From contig NC_074714.1 of the NCBI RefSeq assembly GCF_947242115.1, forward strand, positions 42,514,149-42,578,148: a stretch of DNA of 64,000 nucleotides. Direction: 5' to 3'. Positions 47,311 to 59,700 of this stretch are shown here, piece after piece; the stretch's first letter is position 1, and every line of letters begins with the position of its first letter. The DNA is from Biomphalaria glabrata (lineage: Eukaryota; Mollusca; Gastropoda; Planorbidae). Below the pieces are notes generated by a model that saw only the letters and a list, made by a program, of their open reading frames with translations, was not told where the DNA came from and ran no database searches. The position numbers and the translations under genes are program-made.

Positions 47311-48234
47311 GGTATGGGACAGTAAGTAGACTTAGAAGATTGAACATATTATAATTCACCAGCAAAATAACAACAAAGTATAAGCTACCTACATGACTCT
47401 ATGCAATAAAAGTATAAACAATTTATATAGCACTTAAAACACAATAACTAAACATACATTGGCAAATTTAATTTCATTATTTCTCTCCCATAGTTCCATA
47501 ATAAATCAATCTACAATAAGATGGTGCGGAAATGTTTAATTAGGTCTATTGATTCACTAAAACTTGTCCATGTTTGCAAAGAAATGTGTACTGCTCTAAG
47601 CCAGTGACGTAAGCGGTGGCAAGTTTTTTTTTTCCTTTGACGTCATATGGAAACTTTTCATTCATAAAACATTCTAGCCAAAATTAAACTGTGTGTGATC
47701 AGCTGACTTATGTGACACAGGCCAGTAATACAGTTTAGCGTGCTATATCGAAGGGCAAGGAACAGTGAATATGACCCGGGTTATGGTCATCTGATCACAA
47801 GCCTGAGTGGACCAGAGACACAGTGTGTGTAAGGCTGTGCAGTTCAAGACAGGACAGCGAGTAGACCGGGACTGTTAGTCTGCCATGGTCATCTGATCAT
47901 AAGCCTGCGTGGACAGCTAGTAGACCGGGACTGTTAGTTTGCCATGAAGTCGGTCCTGGTGGAGTCCTGAAGTGAATGTACGAGTCCAGGAAGAGATAGA
48001 GACAGTAGAGTTTATTAGTTTAGTACGATGATGTACAGTAGAGCATTTTTAGTGTTGATGTATTGCCAATAGTGTCCTATTGACTGTTTTAATTGACCTT
48101 TATTAAAGTACCAGATTATTTGGAGCCTTGTCGTCAAGTTCTTGATGTGTTGTGTGTTTATCAGTGTTTACAGAACGCCTGATTAGGAGAGAGAAGAAGG
48201 TAACAATATATATGGAGGCAATATAGCCTATATA
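47311..48234. other. Unassigned interior of the inverted-repeat element
   Basis: No coding signal. Contains a local duplication of GGTCATCTGATCA(C/T)AAGCCT with GTAGACCGGGACTGTTAGT (about 47784 to 47940). Confidence 0.4.
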
Positions 48235-48510
48235 ACCATTCTAAAAGGATCTTCAACGCTTTCACCAAAGATGTTTGCACTCCATCAAGGGCGCACGGTG
48301 TAAGACTGCACTACAGTTGGCGATGTTGTTGCGGATGCCAGTATGGACAGTATAGAGGGTCTTCTTAAAGTCCGATAGCTACGCTTGGCAGAACACATTT
48401 CCGTATGGGGGGCGAATGTATGCCAAAGGCAATCTTGTTTCTTGAGCTGAAAGATGGTCGGCGTAACAGATTACACAAACAACTCTTCAATTGGTAGTCT
48501 TTGCCGATCG
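48235..48510 (+). mobile_element. LINE tail fragment, opposite orientation
   Basis: Plus frames resemble the same LINE end: TTVGDVVADASMDSIEG, then in another frame PKAILFLELKDGRRNRLHKQ. Decayed. Confidence 0.45.
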
Positions 48511-48613
48511 TTCAATTTCGTCATTACAAACATATCTCCGAAATTACTTCGGGTATAAGTATATATCCTTCCTTATAGAATTATACAAACGAGCAAGGCT
48601 CGGTCACCTGGTA

Positions 48614-48617
48614 CTAT

Positions 48618-48686
<69 letters not shown>

Positions 48687-48745
48687 CATACATACAAGAA
48701 TAGCTAGTTTAAAAGTATAGGATATATATATATATATATACACAT
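48614..48745. repeat. (TA)n microsatellites
   Basis: Long TATATA runs at 48614-48682 and 48722-48740. Confidence 0.95.
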
Positions 48746-49516
48746 ACATGCTTTAGAGATGATACGTCTGTATAATTTGTACTGTTCAGCAAAAGGTTGC
48801 GTGTTTCTGTACGCGTCATATTGCTAGCTAGTTCGTAGCTACAAACATGCAGACAAATAACAACACTTCACAAATAGAGTGAACAACCAACAGGTGTATA
48901 AAGAATTTCAACTGTTTAATTCATAACGGGAGCAGTCTAGTCTCAGTCACTACCTTGTACGACCTCTATAAAAGCCTAGCCTCAACTGACCGTTAATCTA
49001 TCTAAAATACAGTCTCGCTTTGGATTAATGTAGTCACAATTATGCGTTCACTATTAGTCACCTAAATTGCGTCTCTACAATATATACATACACGAAGTAA
49101 GTCAGATCTTCTATTAACAGAAGTAAAACAGTTTTTATGAAGAACGTACCAGTGACTTGAAGCGTTCAACTCTGCTTGTTTGTACCAAACTGTTGCTAAC
49201 AAAGTTTAAAAGTAAATTTGAAATTCATGCATCAACATCAATTTTGACGCACAATTCCAAATATATATATTCCTTAACTTTTGACCAGTTACGAATTTAC
49301 ACTAATGTTAAAAACAACAACAACACAAAGTACCACTAGTTTATGTACAATGCATGCAAACACTATTTATATGTTACGTATGCACCATAACAATTTACTA
49401 ATTCAACAAACTTTAAAGAAGACATAATTAAGGGAAAATGTAATTAGTGTCACCTTCATTTTTTAAACACCTAAACAATGTTCAAAATATTAGAGAATGT
49501 TATTATCACTTTCTTC

Positions 49517-49745
49517 CATTCTCTCTCTCTCTCTGTCTCTCTCTCTCTCTCTCTGTCTGTCCTTCTCTCTCTACTTAACTTTTCCTCTTTCTCTCTCTCT
49601 CTCTCTCTCACTCTGTCTTTCACTTCCTCCTTCCACTCTCTATCTCTAATTTTTCTCTCTCAATATCTTTCTCTTTTTCTCTCTCTATACCTTGTATTTC
49701 TCTTTATCTCTCAACCTTTCTTTTTTTTCTCTCTTTCTCTATCGC
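49517..49745. repeat. Pyrimidine (CT)n-rich tract upstream of copy G
   Basis: Counterpart of the tract before copy F. Open frames over it are artefacts. Confidence 0.9.
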
Positions 49746-50053
49746 ACTCCCACACCTTCGTTTACCTATTCCTTTTCTTTTTTATTGGTATATTTGTTAT
49801 CACTCCGACGTGGCACTCACAGCCAGGTGACTGACCCTGACCCCAAACCTGATATGTGAGCGAATAAAACAGCTGGCAAAAACATCGTATGTGTGTATGT
49901 GTGTGTAGACAATAGTATAGTGTCCTCGACAATTCCATTGTCTCGTGAAACTGTACGGATACCCCAAACTCAAACAATAGTAGACAAACAAACAACAGGT
50001 GAACTAATATGTTCAGGTTTACAGTTGTCGTATTGAAGATGACAGCGTAAAGC

Positions 50054-50062
50054 TTTATAAGC
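50054..50062 (+). promoter_or_regulatory. Possible TATA box of copy G
   Basis: TTTATAAGC, same setting as before copy F, about 150 bp before the ATG. Confidence 0.35.
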
Positions 50063-50212
50063 CAGATCACTCTCGTCATAACCAGACAACTGTTTCATCC
50101 GCTCACAAGAGAAACTACTAAGTAGCTGAAAAATTTAGACCTGCTGTAGTCCAGACCCGAACAACCAACGAAATATATTTGTTACTGAAAAGAAATAGGC
50201 CCTATTTGGAGA

Positions 50213-53200
50213 ATGTCTTGCTTGAGGAATTTCGTGTTGGTCATTCTGTGTCCAGCATTAACATTGGCAGCCTTTGGTGACCCTTGTGACGTAATAACAT
50301 CGAGGTAGGTCATTTATAGATTAAACTTTTTAATTTTTGATCCAGATACATTCGAATTTAGATTTATGAAATGTATAGCTTGCTCTACACTTTCTTAACT
50401 CTTCAAAACAAAACTATTTAAAAATTACCTTTTTTAATTGGAGATTTCCAGCTATGGTGGATAACTATAAATAACAAACACCTATTTAATGTACCTGTGC
50501 ATAGAAAATGGAAAGAGTTGATTAGCTACGTCATTTAGAAAATACTGTGCACTTATTGCTTTTTAAAATCGAATTTCGCTTGAAGCACAAACTTTTTTGT
50601 TGTATAGATGGCAGTGTTTTAATTTAGCTTCATTTGACGTGGTTTGGAACCAAAATTTTATCGTGAAAATGTCCAATTAAAAGAGAATAAAGATATGCAA
50701 AATACGTTATACAGTATTCAGCAAGAAGAAAGAGTCGCCATATAATCATAATGATTTCTTTATTTACCTGTGTTTATTAAATATCTAATTACTTAGGCTG
50801 ATGTATCCAAAGGAACGTCAGTGTCGATTCAGTTTGGGGTCAGCGACATCGCAGGTTCTGCCAGGGTGTAGCACTGGGTGCTGCAAACTGTCTTAGGGTC
50901 GCCAACTCCTGATTTTTCCTCAGGGTTGACTCCCGAAAGCCTTTCCCATGATTTGGTATAGCTGCGAGGCAGCAGAGGCTTGAATTCAGAGTTTTCCTTC
51001 TCCTAGGTGGGTAGCCAGCCATCAGCTGAGTGGAGAGAGAGAACTGATGTGTGGGCGACATCGTTCCGACCACAGCTAATGCCCAGACATTCATCTCATT
51101 TCCATGAGATGATTCATAGTCACTTCGCGACTGAAGGAGGCCATAGACATTGAATTACTTAAGCTATTCTATTTTATTAAGTTGTAGTCTAATTTAAAAA
51201 TAGACTATTTAGTACTAATATCAGTTTCATTTTTATGTAAGTCTTTGTCAATTGTGTTTAATTAGCGACCTGGCAGGCAGTGATGACCAAGTGATCAATG
51301 TCACATTCCCTAAAGATTGTCTCTTCGGTGCCGTCAATTGGAACTATCCAAAGGTAATATAAACATCTGTTGGATACCTGTTGTTAGGTTCTAATTTGTA
51401 CTTATTAAAGTCCTCACCTACGCTCTTTTTCACAACGATGTTAATTAGTAAACAACTAAGCATTTATGTCTCTCTCCTCGTCTCCTCGTGTGGACTGACG
51501 TTACGATGCTACGGGTTCAAACCCTGGCCGTTCTACAGGAGTTTTGGGCTAAGACGTAGCGATCGTCATTGCCGAAGGAATGTTTGAAGCTTACAACATT
51601 TTTTGCAAGTCATCAAATATTTATACATTTTACAACATAACGTTAAATAGACTGGTTAGGAGCTAAAGTAAACAGACTAATTAGGAGCTTAAGTAAACAG
51701 ACTAGTAAAAACTGTAAGAATCAAAGGTAAAAAGGTTATTTTGGAGCTATTTGAGAAAACAAAAGTCTTTTGAAAGAAAATGTGTTTATTAGTTCTGACT
51801 CGTTACAATGGCATTTACTCAGTTATCCTACACACTACCAAAATAAATAAATATGTCATTAGAAGATGAATTAATTGACAGTTAAAAGATGAATTAATTG
51901 ACAGTTAAAAGTTGAATTAATTGACAGCTAAAAGATGAATTAATTGACACTTAAAAGATGAATTAATTAACAGTTAAAAGATGACTTAATTGACACTTAA
52001 AATATAAATTAATTGACAGTTAAAAGATGAATTAATTGACAGTTAAAAGATGAATTAATTGACAGTTAAAAGATGACTTAATTGACACTTAAAAAATGAC
52101 TTAATTGACACTTAAAAGATGAATTAATTGACAGTTAAAATATGAATTAATTGAAAGGTAAAAGATGAATTAATTGACACTTTAAAGAAGAATTGATTGA
52201 CAGCCAAAAGATGAATTAATTGACAGTTAAAAGATGAATTAATTGACACTTTAAAGAAGAATTAATTGACAGCCAAAAGATGAATTAATTGACAGTTAAA
52301 AGAAGAATTAATTGACAGTTAAAAGATGAATTAATTGACAGCCAAAAGATGAATTAATTGACAGTTAAAAGATGAATTAATTGACACTTTAAAGAAGAAT
52401 TAATTGACAGCCAAAAGATGAATTAGTTGACACTTTAAAAAAGAATTAGTTGACAGCCAAAAGATGAATTAATTGACACTTTAAAGAAGAATTAATTGAC
52501 AGCCAAAAGATGAATTAGTTGACACTTTAAAGAAGAATTAGTTGACAGCCAAAAGATGAATTAGTTGACACTTTGAAGAAGAATTAATTGACAGCCAAAA
52601 GATGAATTAGTTGACACTTTAAAGAAGAATTAGTTGACAGCCAAAAGATGAATTAGTTGATACTTTAAAGAAGAATTAGTTGACAGCCAAAAGATGAATT
52701 AGTTGACACTTAAAGAAGATGATTTCGTTGAAAATCCAAAATGTTTTCTTTTCAGGGTTCTCTCCTTCTCACTCACACCGCAGCAGACAAAAACTTTAAG
52801 CTGTGCATTGAAAAAGGTTGGACAGTAGAAATCTCACGTGTCCAAGAGGTCAAGAACGGCCATTATAAAACTCTGCCCCTGCCCACTAAAGGTACATATT
52901 TGTTCATGAGTTGCTAAAGGAAAGCCAAGTAAACGATAAGATATTCTCCTACTTTCTACAGAGCAAACAAACAAACCAAATCAGTGTGTGAATATTTCTT
53001 GAATGGGGCATGAGTTATCTTCCAAAGGACAGAGATTTTACATGGGATGTGGGTCCAAAGATTTTTATGAATAGAATGCCACGTTAGTTAAAGAGTTTTA
53101 GTGGCATGCCTGTTTCGGCAAAACATGAACACTTTCAAAAGCCTAAAACATTTCAACCCTGTTTTATTGGCAATAGGAATGATGTTTGGTCAAATTAAGG

Positions 53201-54372
53201 GATAAAGGAAATTTTGATAACTATTTTCTGTTAACAGACAATGAATATTTTTATTTTTCTTCTTTGTACGTATAGTCGCTACCAGTTTTCTAATAGCTAG
53301 CTTTCTATATTCCTATTATTTGCTTTTGTCTTTCTTTCTCTCCCCCCCCCCCTCTCTCTCTCTGAGTTAGAGGTTGATCCATTCCTTAGTGATCATCGTT
53401 CCTGTTTCCTGCGCCTTGTCTATTTAACTGGCTCTGCACTCTTTAGACTTAATGACATGAATAAACACCTGATTTAAGGTGTTGTCCAGATTCACCCCAC
53501 CCCGCCTGGGGGAGGACAAAAAGGACTCTAGTCCGGGCTCTGAACAGAACCAGCAGAATTGTCGATACTTTGTGACAGAAGGTCAGGCCTAGTGTTCTTA
53601 CAAAGCGTATATCAACTCACTCTGTCTGTTTTTCTGTCTGTCAGGTAAAAAGTTTGTACACATTAGTTCTCCCACACCCAAACTCGGATCAAGTTAAAAT
53701 TTTGCACAAATATTTATTGTACCTGACAAAACAAAAATCAATTAAAAAATAATTAGTTAATCTACTATTGGTAATTAATTGGTTTGTCTTGTATCGAACC
53801 AGGGAAAAAATCGTACTAGACAGATGTGATGGTATAAGTTGAATTAGTCCCCTTGAAGAGGTTTGAGCCCCTGAGTTGAAATTCATTTCGTATTTTTATG
53901 CAGTTAAAAAGCGATCACGGTAACATTCACACACACACACACCTTCTTCTTTCCCCCTTTGCACTTTCCCAACAGTCCAGACAAGTGATAAGAACTTGGC
54001 GCATTCAGAAAGCTCAAAACATGAAATTGCGCTAAACAAAATCTATTGTTAAAAAAATATTTCTAATCGCAAAGATTTATTATTGTTTGTCTAGATCTAT
54101 TACAAATTTAATTACACACATGACTTATTCATACTAATTGATTCAATTGTACTTCATATAACCTTTTTTTCAATATTTTGTTGTTCCAAATATGGTCAAG
54201 CGTCTGTTTAAAAAAATGTATTTTGTTCTTAGATAAACCAACTTGTACTGATTCGACCAACGGAGAAGCTGCTCTCTTGGTTTCAGCCCCAGAGGGTCAA
54301 AGATATATGACTATGTTCAACTACCGCATTGTCCTTCAGTCCAAGAGGGGCAACAAACATTTGCCTCACTAG
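50213..54372 (+). CDS. Copy G: secreted Meteorin-N-like protein, 151 aa, four exons
   Basis: Exons: 50213-50304, 51266-51353, 52756-52891, 54233-54372; phases 2, 0, 1. The signal peptide MSCLRNFVLVILCPALTLA precedes AFGDPCDVITS. Exon 2 encodes DLAGSDDQVINVTFPKDC then LFGAVNWNYPK. Exon 3 runs GSLLLTHTAADKNFKLCIEK. Exon 4 runs KPTCTDSTNGEAALLVSAP, YMTMFNYRIVLQ and the tail SKRGNKHLPH, three residues longer than in F because F's stop falls earlier. All four cysteines are present. Intron 2 carries a minisatellite of about 0.9 kb ending close before exon 3. Reading frame fully open, so probably functional. Recent duplicate of F. Confidence 0.87.
50790..51160. mobile_element. Unassigned inserted repeat in intron 1 of copy G
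   Basis: Higher-GC block (TTGACTCCCGAAAGCCTTTC, GGTATAGCTGCGAGGCAGCA) absent from the matching place in copy F. No protein motif or clear ends; likely a retroelement untranslated region. Confidence 0.4.
51470..51605 (+). mobile_element. SINE family 2 in intron 2 of copy G
   Basis: TCGTGTGGACTGACGTTACG head, GGGTTCAAACCCTGG box B, GGGCTAAGACGTAGCGATCG and GAAGGAATGTTTGAAGCTTA. Counterpart of the copy F element. Confidence 0.6.
51838..52725. repeat. 23-bp minisatellite, about 38 units, intron 2 of copy G
   Basis: Units GATGAATTAATTGACAGTTA plus AAA. The right half is organised as a two-unit higher-order repeat (GACACTTTAAAGAAGAATTA with GACAGCCAAAAGATGAATTA). The matching place in copy F has none of this. 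Confidence 0.95.
53596..54150 (-). repeat. 'GD' repeat, antisense, full length, intron 3 of copy G
   Basis: Starts TACAAAGCGTATATCAACTC, TCTGTCTG, then AACTCGGATCAAGTTAAAAT, GAATTAGTCCCCTTG, and the proximal half with AGTCCAGACAAGTGATAAGA. Absent at the same place in copy F. Confidence 0.7.
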
Positions 54373-54426
54373 ACGATTGATTGGCCTATATACAGAACTA
54401 GAACTATATATAATAAGATTTCTAAT

Positions 54427-54428
<2 letters not shown>

Positions 54429-54481
<53 letters not shown>
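54429..54481. repeat. Poly-T run, about 53 bp
   Basis: Uninterrupted T run 57 bp after the stop codon of copy G; absent after copy F. Confidence 0.95.
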
Positions 54482-54484
<3 letters not shown>

Positions 54485-55364
54485 TTAATCTTGATATTTA
54501 TATATGTAAAAGTGTAACATAAAAATGGTGTCAGTTTTAAAAGATCATCTAACATGTTTCAATCTCATTACATAAGTACCATTTGAGACCGTTTCACATT
54601 TCTAACTATATGTCACTATTAGCCTACACATTTATGAAATTAACAAATGTTTCACTACCTAATTTCACATTTGTAATAGAACACATGTTTAACATCATAC
54701 TTGAACATTTAACACATGTCTAACTAAATTATTTTACTTTATAAATTGAACGTAAGTTTCACCATATAACTCTACCATTTATAAAATAAACACATGTCTC
54801 ACTTCTCTACCTCAAAATTATTTTGAACTCATCATTGTGTATACTATTAAGTAAACGAATTAAATTTATGTAACAAAAACCCTATTATTATATTTGTTAT
54901 TTTATTTGTTGTGCAGTATCTCTGCTATTTATCAATTCTCTCATCGTATCCAAACGATTGTCTTTTAAATTCAAGACGTGTTGTGTGTGTGTGTGTGTCT
55001 GTGTGTGTGTGCTGGCAGCAGCTTGCGGTTGTGTTTGTGTGTGTGTGAGAAGGGGGGGGAGGAGGTGATAGAAAGATTTCCTTTGCTTTGTGGGGCGGAA
55101 AATGTCTGGTCTACTGATTCAAATAATCACTCCATTTAATAAAGTCTCAGAATGAAATGGATGATATGTAATAGCCAGCTTAATAATATTTCCTCATTTT
55201 GTCTAATACAGCTCAAGCAAATAATTCAACACCTTGACAAATTATGTCATATACAAACCAAAGTTAGAAAGCTATTCGACTAGAATTAGACATATCAAGC
55301 AATAGTAGACTTTTTTTTTCAACTCTAATAAATAATGGCAAATGTCAAAATGATCGTATGCCAG

Positions 55365-55650
55365 TGCAACACTCTCGTCAAACTGTCTACTCTAAATAAC
55401 ACTCTCGTCAAACTGTAAACTCTAAATAACACTCTCGTCAAACTGTAAACTCTAAATAACACTCTCGTCAAACTGTCATCTCTAAATAACACTCTCGTCA
55501 AACTGTCAGCTGTAAATAATACTCTCGTCAAACTGTCAACTCTAAATAACACTCTCGTCAAACTGTCAACTCTAAATAACACTCTCGTCAAACTCAACTC
55601 TAAATAACACTCTCATCAAACTGTGAAGGCTCAATAGCACTCTCGTCAAA
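55365..55650. repeat. 30-bp minisatellite, about 9 units, upstream of copy H
   Basis: Units AACACTCTCGTCAAACTGTC plus AACTCTAAAT. One unit is shortened. Multiple of 3, hence a repetitive artefactual open frame on the minus strand. Confidence 0.95.
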
Positions 55651-56125
55651 CATTAACCCAGAGATATTTGTGAACAAAAGCAGTTGTATCCCTTGTTATT
55701 TCAAAAATATACATGCATTAGTAGACTTACATTTAAGTGAGTCGTTAAGAGTGCTTTCTATAAATGCTTACAAGATTTTGTCCATTTAAAAAAGTTCAAA
55801 ATAAATCTAATTATTTCATAGTGTTAAATAAAGTTAAACACAATAAAAACCTTTAGGGATGTCTTCGTTAATATTTAATTAGTTAATTACGCACGTACTC
55901 ACAAAATGATTTAGCGTGTAACTTAAGACTGTAACAAAGATACCCCTCAGACTTAAATAATGAAAAACTTGTTTTTTTAACATGACACGCAAAGTGCTAT
56001 CTATCTGTGTAAGTAAACCAAAAAAAAAACAGTTATAGATAATAAAGTTCGAATGTTTGTTTTGCTTCTTTAAATATTACAGTACATTTCATTTAGTGGC
56101 ATCCCATAGCTCATAAATATTAACT

Positions 56126-56679
56126 ATGGCATGTATTCTATTTGCTATATTTATTCAAAGTTTGCTCTGTCTGGTCACCTCGGAAAGTTTGTTCGATGAC
56201 CAGTGCTCAATGACCGACCATTATCTAAGGTGAGATCATATGATATGTAAATGAGTTCGTACGTTACCTTATTTTAACTACTATCTCAATATTTAGGTTA
56301 TATATATATATACATATATATACAAACATATTTATTCAACAGTAACTTTGACAACAAAGATATTCTTTACTTTTCTATCTCCAATGACTGCAATAATGGT
56401 ACCGTGTATTGGAACTATCCACAGGTATAAGTACATTTAGCAGTGTATTAAATATTTATAGGGTATTAAAAATTTCTAGAGGTATAATAGATGGCTGCCA
56501 TGTCGTGCAGTAAACGCGCTGGGCTGTCGTTCGGTCGTCTCGATGTTCCCGGGTTCATACCCTGCTCGCTGTCATCCCTCGTCGTCCTACGGGAGGTTTG
56601 GACTAGGAAGTAAATAATCTTCAACTCTGAAGGAACATCAGAAACGTGTAAACACATGTAAATCAAAAACATATTTATA

Positions 56680-56721
<42 letters not shown>

Positions 56722-59700
56722 GTATATACTCTTACAGAGCATTGAATCTAAACAGGGGAGTCTCAAAAAGTAAAGTAAAGTTCCCACGTATTCTGTATGG
56801 GGGACGAATATATGCCAAGGCAACATTTTTTAAAGAGTTAAAAGGTGTTCGTCGTAACAGAGATGCACCACGAAAACACTTTAGAATAGACAAAAAAAGT
56901 TAAGTTCCCTTTCAGACCTTGTGGTCTATAGGGCAGATGATGTAAAGTTCATCTGATTCTGTGGTTCACGGTTAACAAGGGTGTCATGTGGCCTGCACAA
57001 CGACCAACCACCTTTACTTTTCCCCAACTAATATCAGGTACCTATTAGAGCTGGGTGGACTCAGAGACGCCCAAAGATCCCGAATTAAAAATCTCAGTCT
57101 TCACCAGGATTCGAATCCCGGACCCCGGTTTGGAAGCCAAGCACTTTACCGCTCAGCCACTTCGCCCCCAAACAGGCGAGTCTGTAATCTGTTAGTTATT
57201 GTTATTGTCGATTGGTATCGTCACATTCTTGGTTCATTGGCTATAGAAGTTGGCGAACTATACATTCTCAATAATCTTTTTTTCTCAATTTGACTTTTAA
57301 AAGTTTCTATATCAGAAAAAAAAAATGCCAATATTTTATTAGAATACTAGATACTCTCTGTGTCGTTAGGATGTGTTAAGAAGTGTCAGGTTAGATACAC
57401 AAATAAAGGCCTAATTCTTATTCTGTATGATAGGGTAAATTCATACTAGTGCTCCTTCTTCCCTTGTGCAATTAGAGCATGAAACGGGTTGAAGGAATCA
57501 ATGAAGAAAGTAAAATACTTAGCAGAGTTTTAAGTCTCTTATTAACATGTTGACTACAGTGATAGGCGCAGGACGTGAGTATCTTCTCTTTCGAAAGGAC
57601 GTCTGGAATTTATATAAGATCTTGTTTACTAGAAGCCAAAATATATAGGTTTACTATTGATGCCTTCTATCCAGGGCACTGCGGTGCTGAATGCAAGACG
57701 CCCTGGGCAACAGTTTGAGCTCTGTATCTTGTCCAGCTACACCACCACGTTTGACAAGGTTGAGGTCAATGTTGGCAAAGAAGACGGTCCAGTGAGCATA
57801 CCGTCGGACGGTGAGTGGATATTTCAAGAAATGGCTTTGTTACCTTAACACATTACAGTTGGATCGAGCCTTAATACATTAGAGTTGGATCGAAGCTTTA
57901 GAATAGCGTTTCCCAAACTGTGTTCCGCAAGGCCTCAATAGATGGTTCCACGAACTGCTGGAATAATTAACTAGTAGGCCACAACGTGAATTAATCTCTC
58001 TAAAATAATAAGCCAAGTGTTCGGCTATATACTCAGAGTGGGTGAGGTTTTCAGTTAAGGAAAAAGTTTGGGAACCACTGCTCTAGGAAATCATGCGTAC
58101 GATGGAACACACATTTTTTTTAAATTTAACTCTTTTTTTTCCATCAGTACCTTGAACTCAAGGCATCCTTCTCAGAAAGATGTCCACATATCTGCCCGTA
58201 ACATAGTGCCGTCTTGGCTGTTCCCACAGATTATGTTCGTTAAATTTGAATATACGTGTATATTGTGATATAATCTATTTCAATTCTACTAGCGAGTTAA
58301 ATTATGACATTTATAAATAATATTAGGTTTAATATAATAGGTTTATTTTAAATCCGGGATAAAAGCCTGTCTCGTCTGTTTACAGTCTTTTCTAATTTAG
58401 CCTCTATTATATCCGTCCAGACTGTCCTAAACATAATAGTTTGGTTCTAGATTCACACCCACTACATATAGTCATATAGGTCATATCCTACAACAACTAA
58501 CAATATACTTATCTCTGTTTCTAGCCGAGGAAATGGTAAAGTAACAACCAGATAATGAAAAAAAAAAACGAAACAAAATCAATAATTTAGTTCCCTTCAC
58601 TTTCTAGAGTTGTACAATGCTTTGAAGCAATAAAAGAATTGGAACACGCACGATCAGCGTCATCATCATCATTACATCCCTTTGGGTGAGGAGTGTTTCT
58701 CAACTATTTCCCTTAACGGAACAGTTCGCACATTCTGAGTATTTATCAGAGCACTCTTTGCTTATTTCTTTTTAGAGAGATTAATACACGCGGTGGCCCA
58801 CTAGTTAATTATACCAGTAGTTCGTGGAACACATATTCACGCCCCGCGGAACATTAAGGTCCCGCGGAACACAATTTGGGAAACACTGCCTTAGAGTCTC
58901 AAAACTTCTCAATTAAAAGCTTTAGATGTAAACCCAGCGTTTGGGAATAGGTCATGCATTCGGAATTCACCGAGAATTCGATGAGTCTTGGGCAGTCAAC
59001 AACAAAAAAAATACTTAAAAAAAAAAACGCTTACAAAATGTGTAATTGTATCAATTAGTTTGGACATTTGGATCATTCGTGTAATTACATTTGCAATACA
59101 TCTAGGCCAACATTGTTTTTGTTTAAAGCCATTTCTTGCTTTCAGCTTTCTCAATATGCTATGACTAGTTAAGAAACTTGGGAGGGGGAGAAAGAAAGGA
59201 ATATCTGGGTGGATTTTTACCGTAATTGGTTTTCAAAAGCTTTTAGAATATCAAACAAAGAAAAAGAGGGTGGGGACTACCGGAATTCGATCTAGTGGCT
59301 CACGCCTCCTCGGGACGATGTTCTAACAACTCTGCTTGTGAGGTACTTATGACTAGAGAAGATTGTATAGTTATATATTATTTGTTTCTATTTAGAGCGG
59401 CGACCTATAAAGGGGGCTAATTCAGTTTATACCACCACTTCAGTCAAGTACAATGGTTTTCCCTTGTTCGAGATACCAAACAAAATAATTAATTACCAAT
59501 AGTTAATTAACTAATAGGTTACAATTTTAAAAATTGATTCTTGTTTTGTCAGGTAAAAGAAATAATTGTGTAAAATTTCAGCTTGATCCGAGAATAGATG
59601 TATGAAAAAAAAACGTGTACAAGCATTTTACCAAACTGACAGACTAAGAGAGTTGATAGAAGCTTTGTTAATAGAATGAGACCGTTTCCTCAGTCTCCCA

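Larger units (their letters stand above)
45914..48611. mobile_element. Composite element with 26-bp terminal inverted repeats, 2.7 kb
   Basis: Left end CCAGGTGACCGAGCCTGGCT (45914 on, 26 bp). The right end is its reverse complement with one mismatch (48586-48611). TA on both sides (45912-45913, 48612-48613) may be the target duplication, as for IS630/Tc1-like elements. No transposase frame. The interior carries a family-1 SINE with an adjoining antisense LINE piece, and another LINE tail in the opposite direction. It lies right at the junction between duplication units F and G. Superfamily not assigned. Confidence 0.6.
49095..55200 (+). repeat. Segmental duplication, unit 2 (contains copy G)
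   Basis: Partner of 39745-45900. Upstream block CACTCACAGCCAGGTGACTG at about 49812 and AACAATTCCATTGTCTCGTG-type sequence match. Downstream similarity fades near 55200. Unit-specific additions: a repeat in intron 1 (50790-51160), an expanded minisatellite in intron 2, a 'GD' repeat in intron 3 and a poly-T run. Confidence 0.8.

Noticed and set aside
55325-55597. Minus-strand repeated SLTRVLFRVD frame
   Set aside because: 30-bp minisatellite, unit divisible by 3, hence open by chance.
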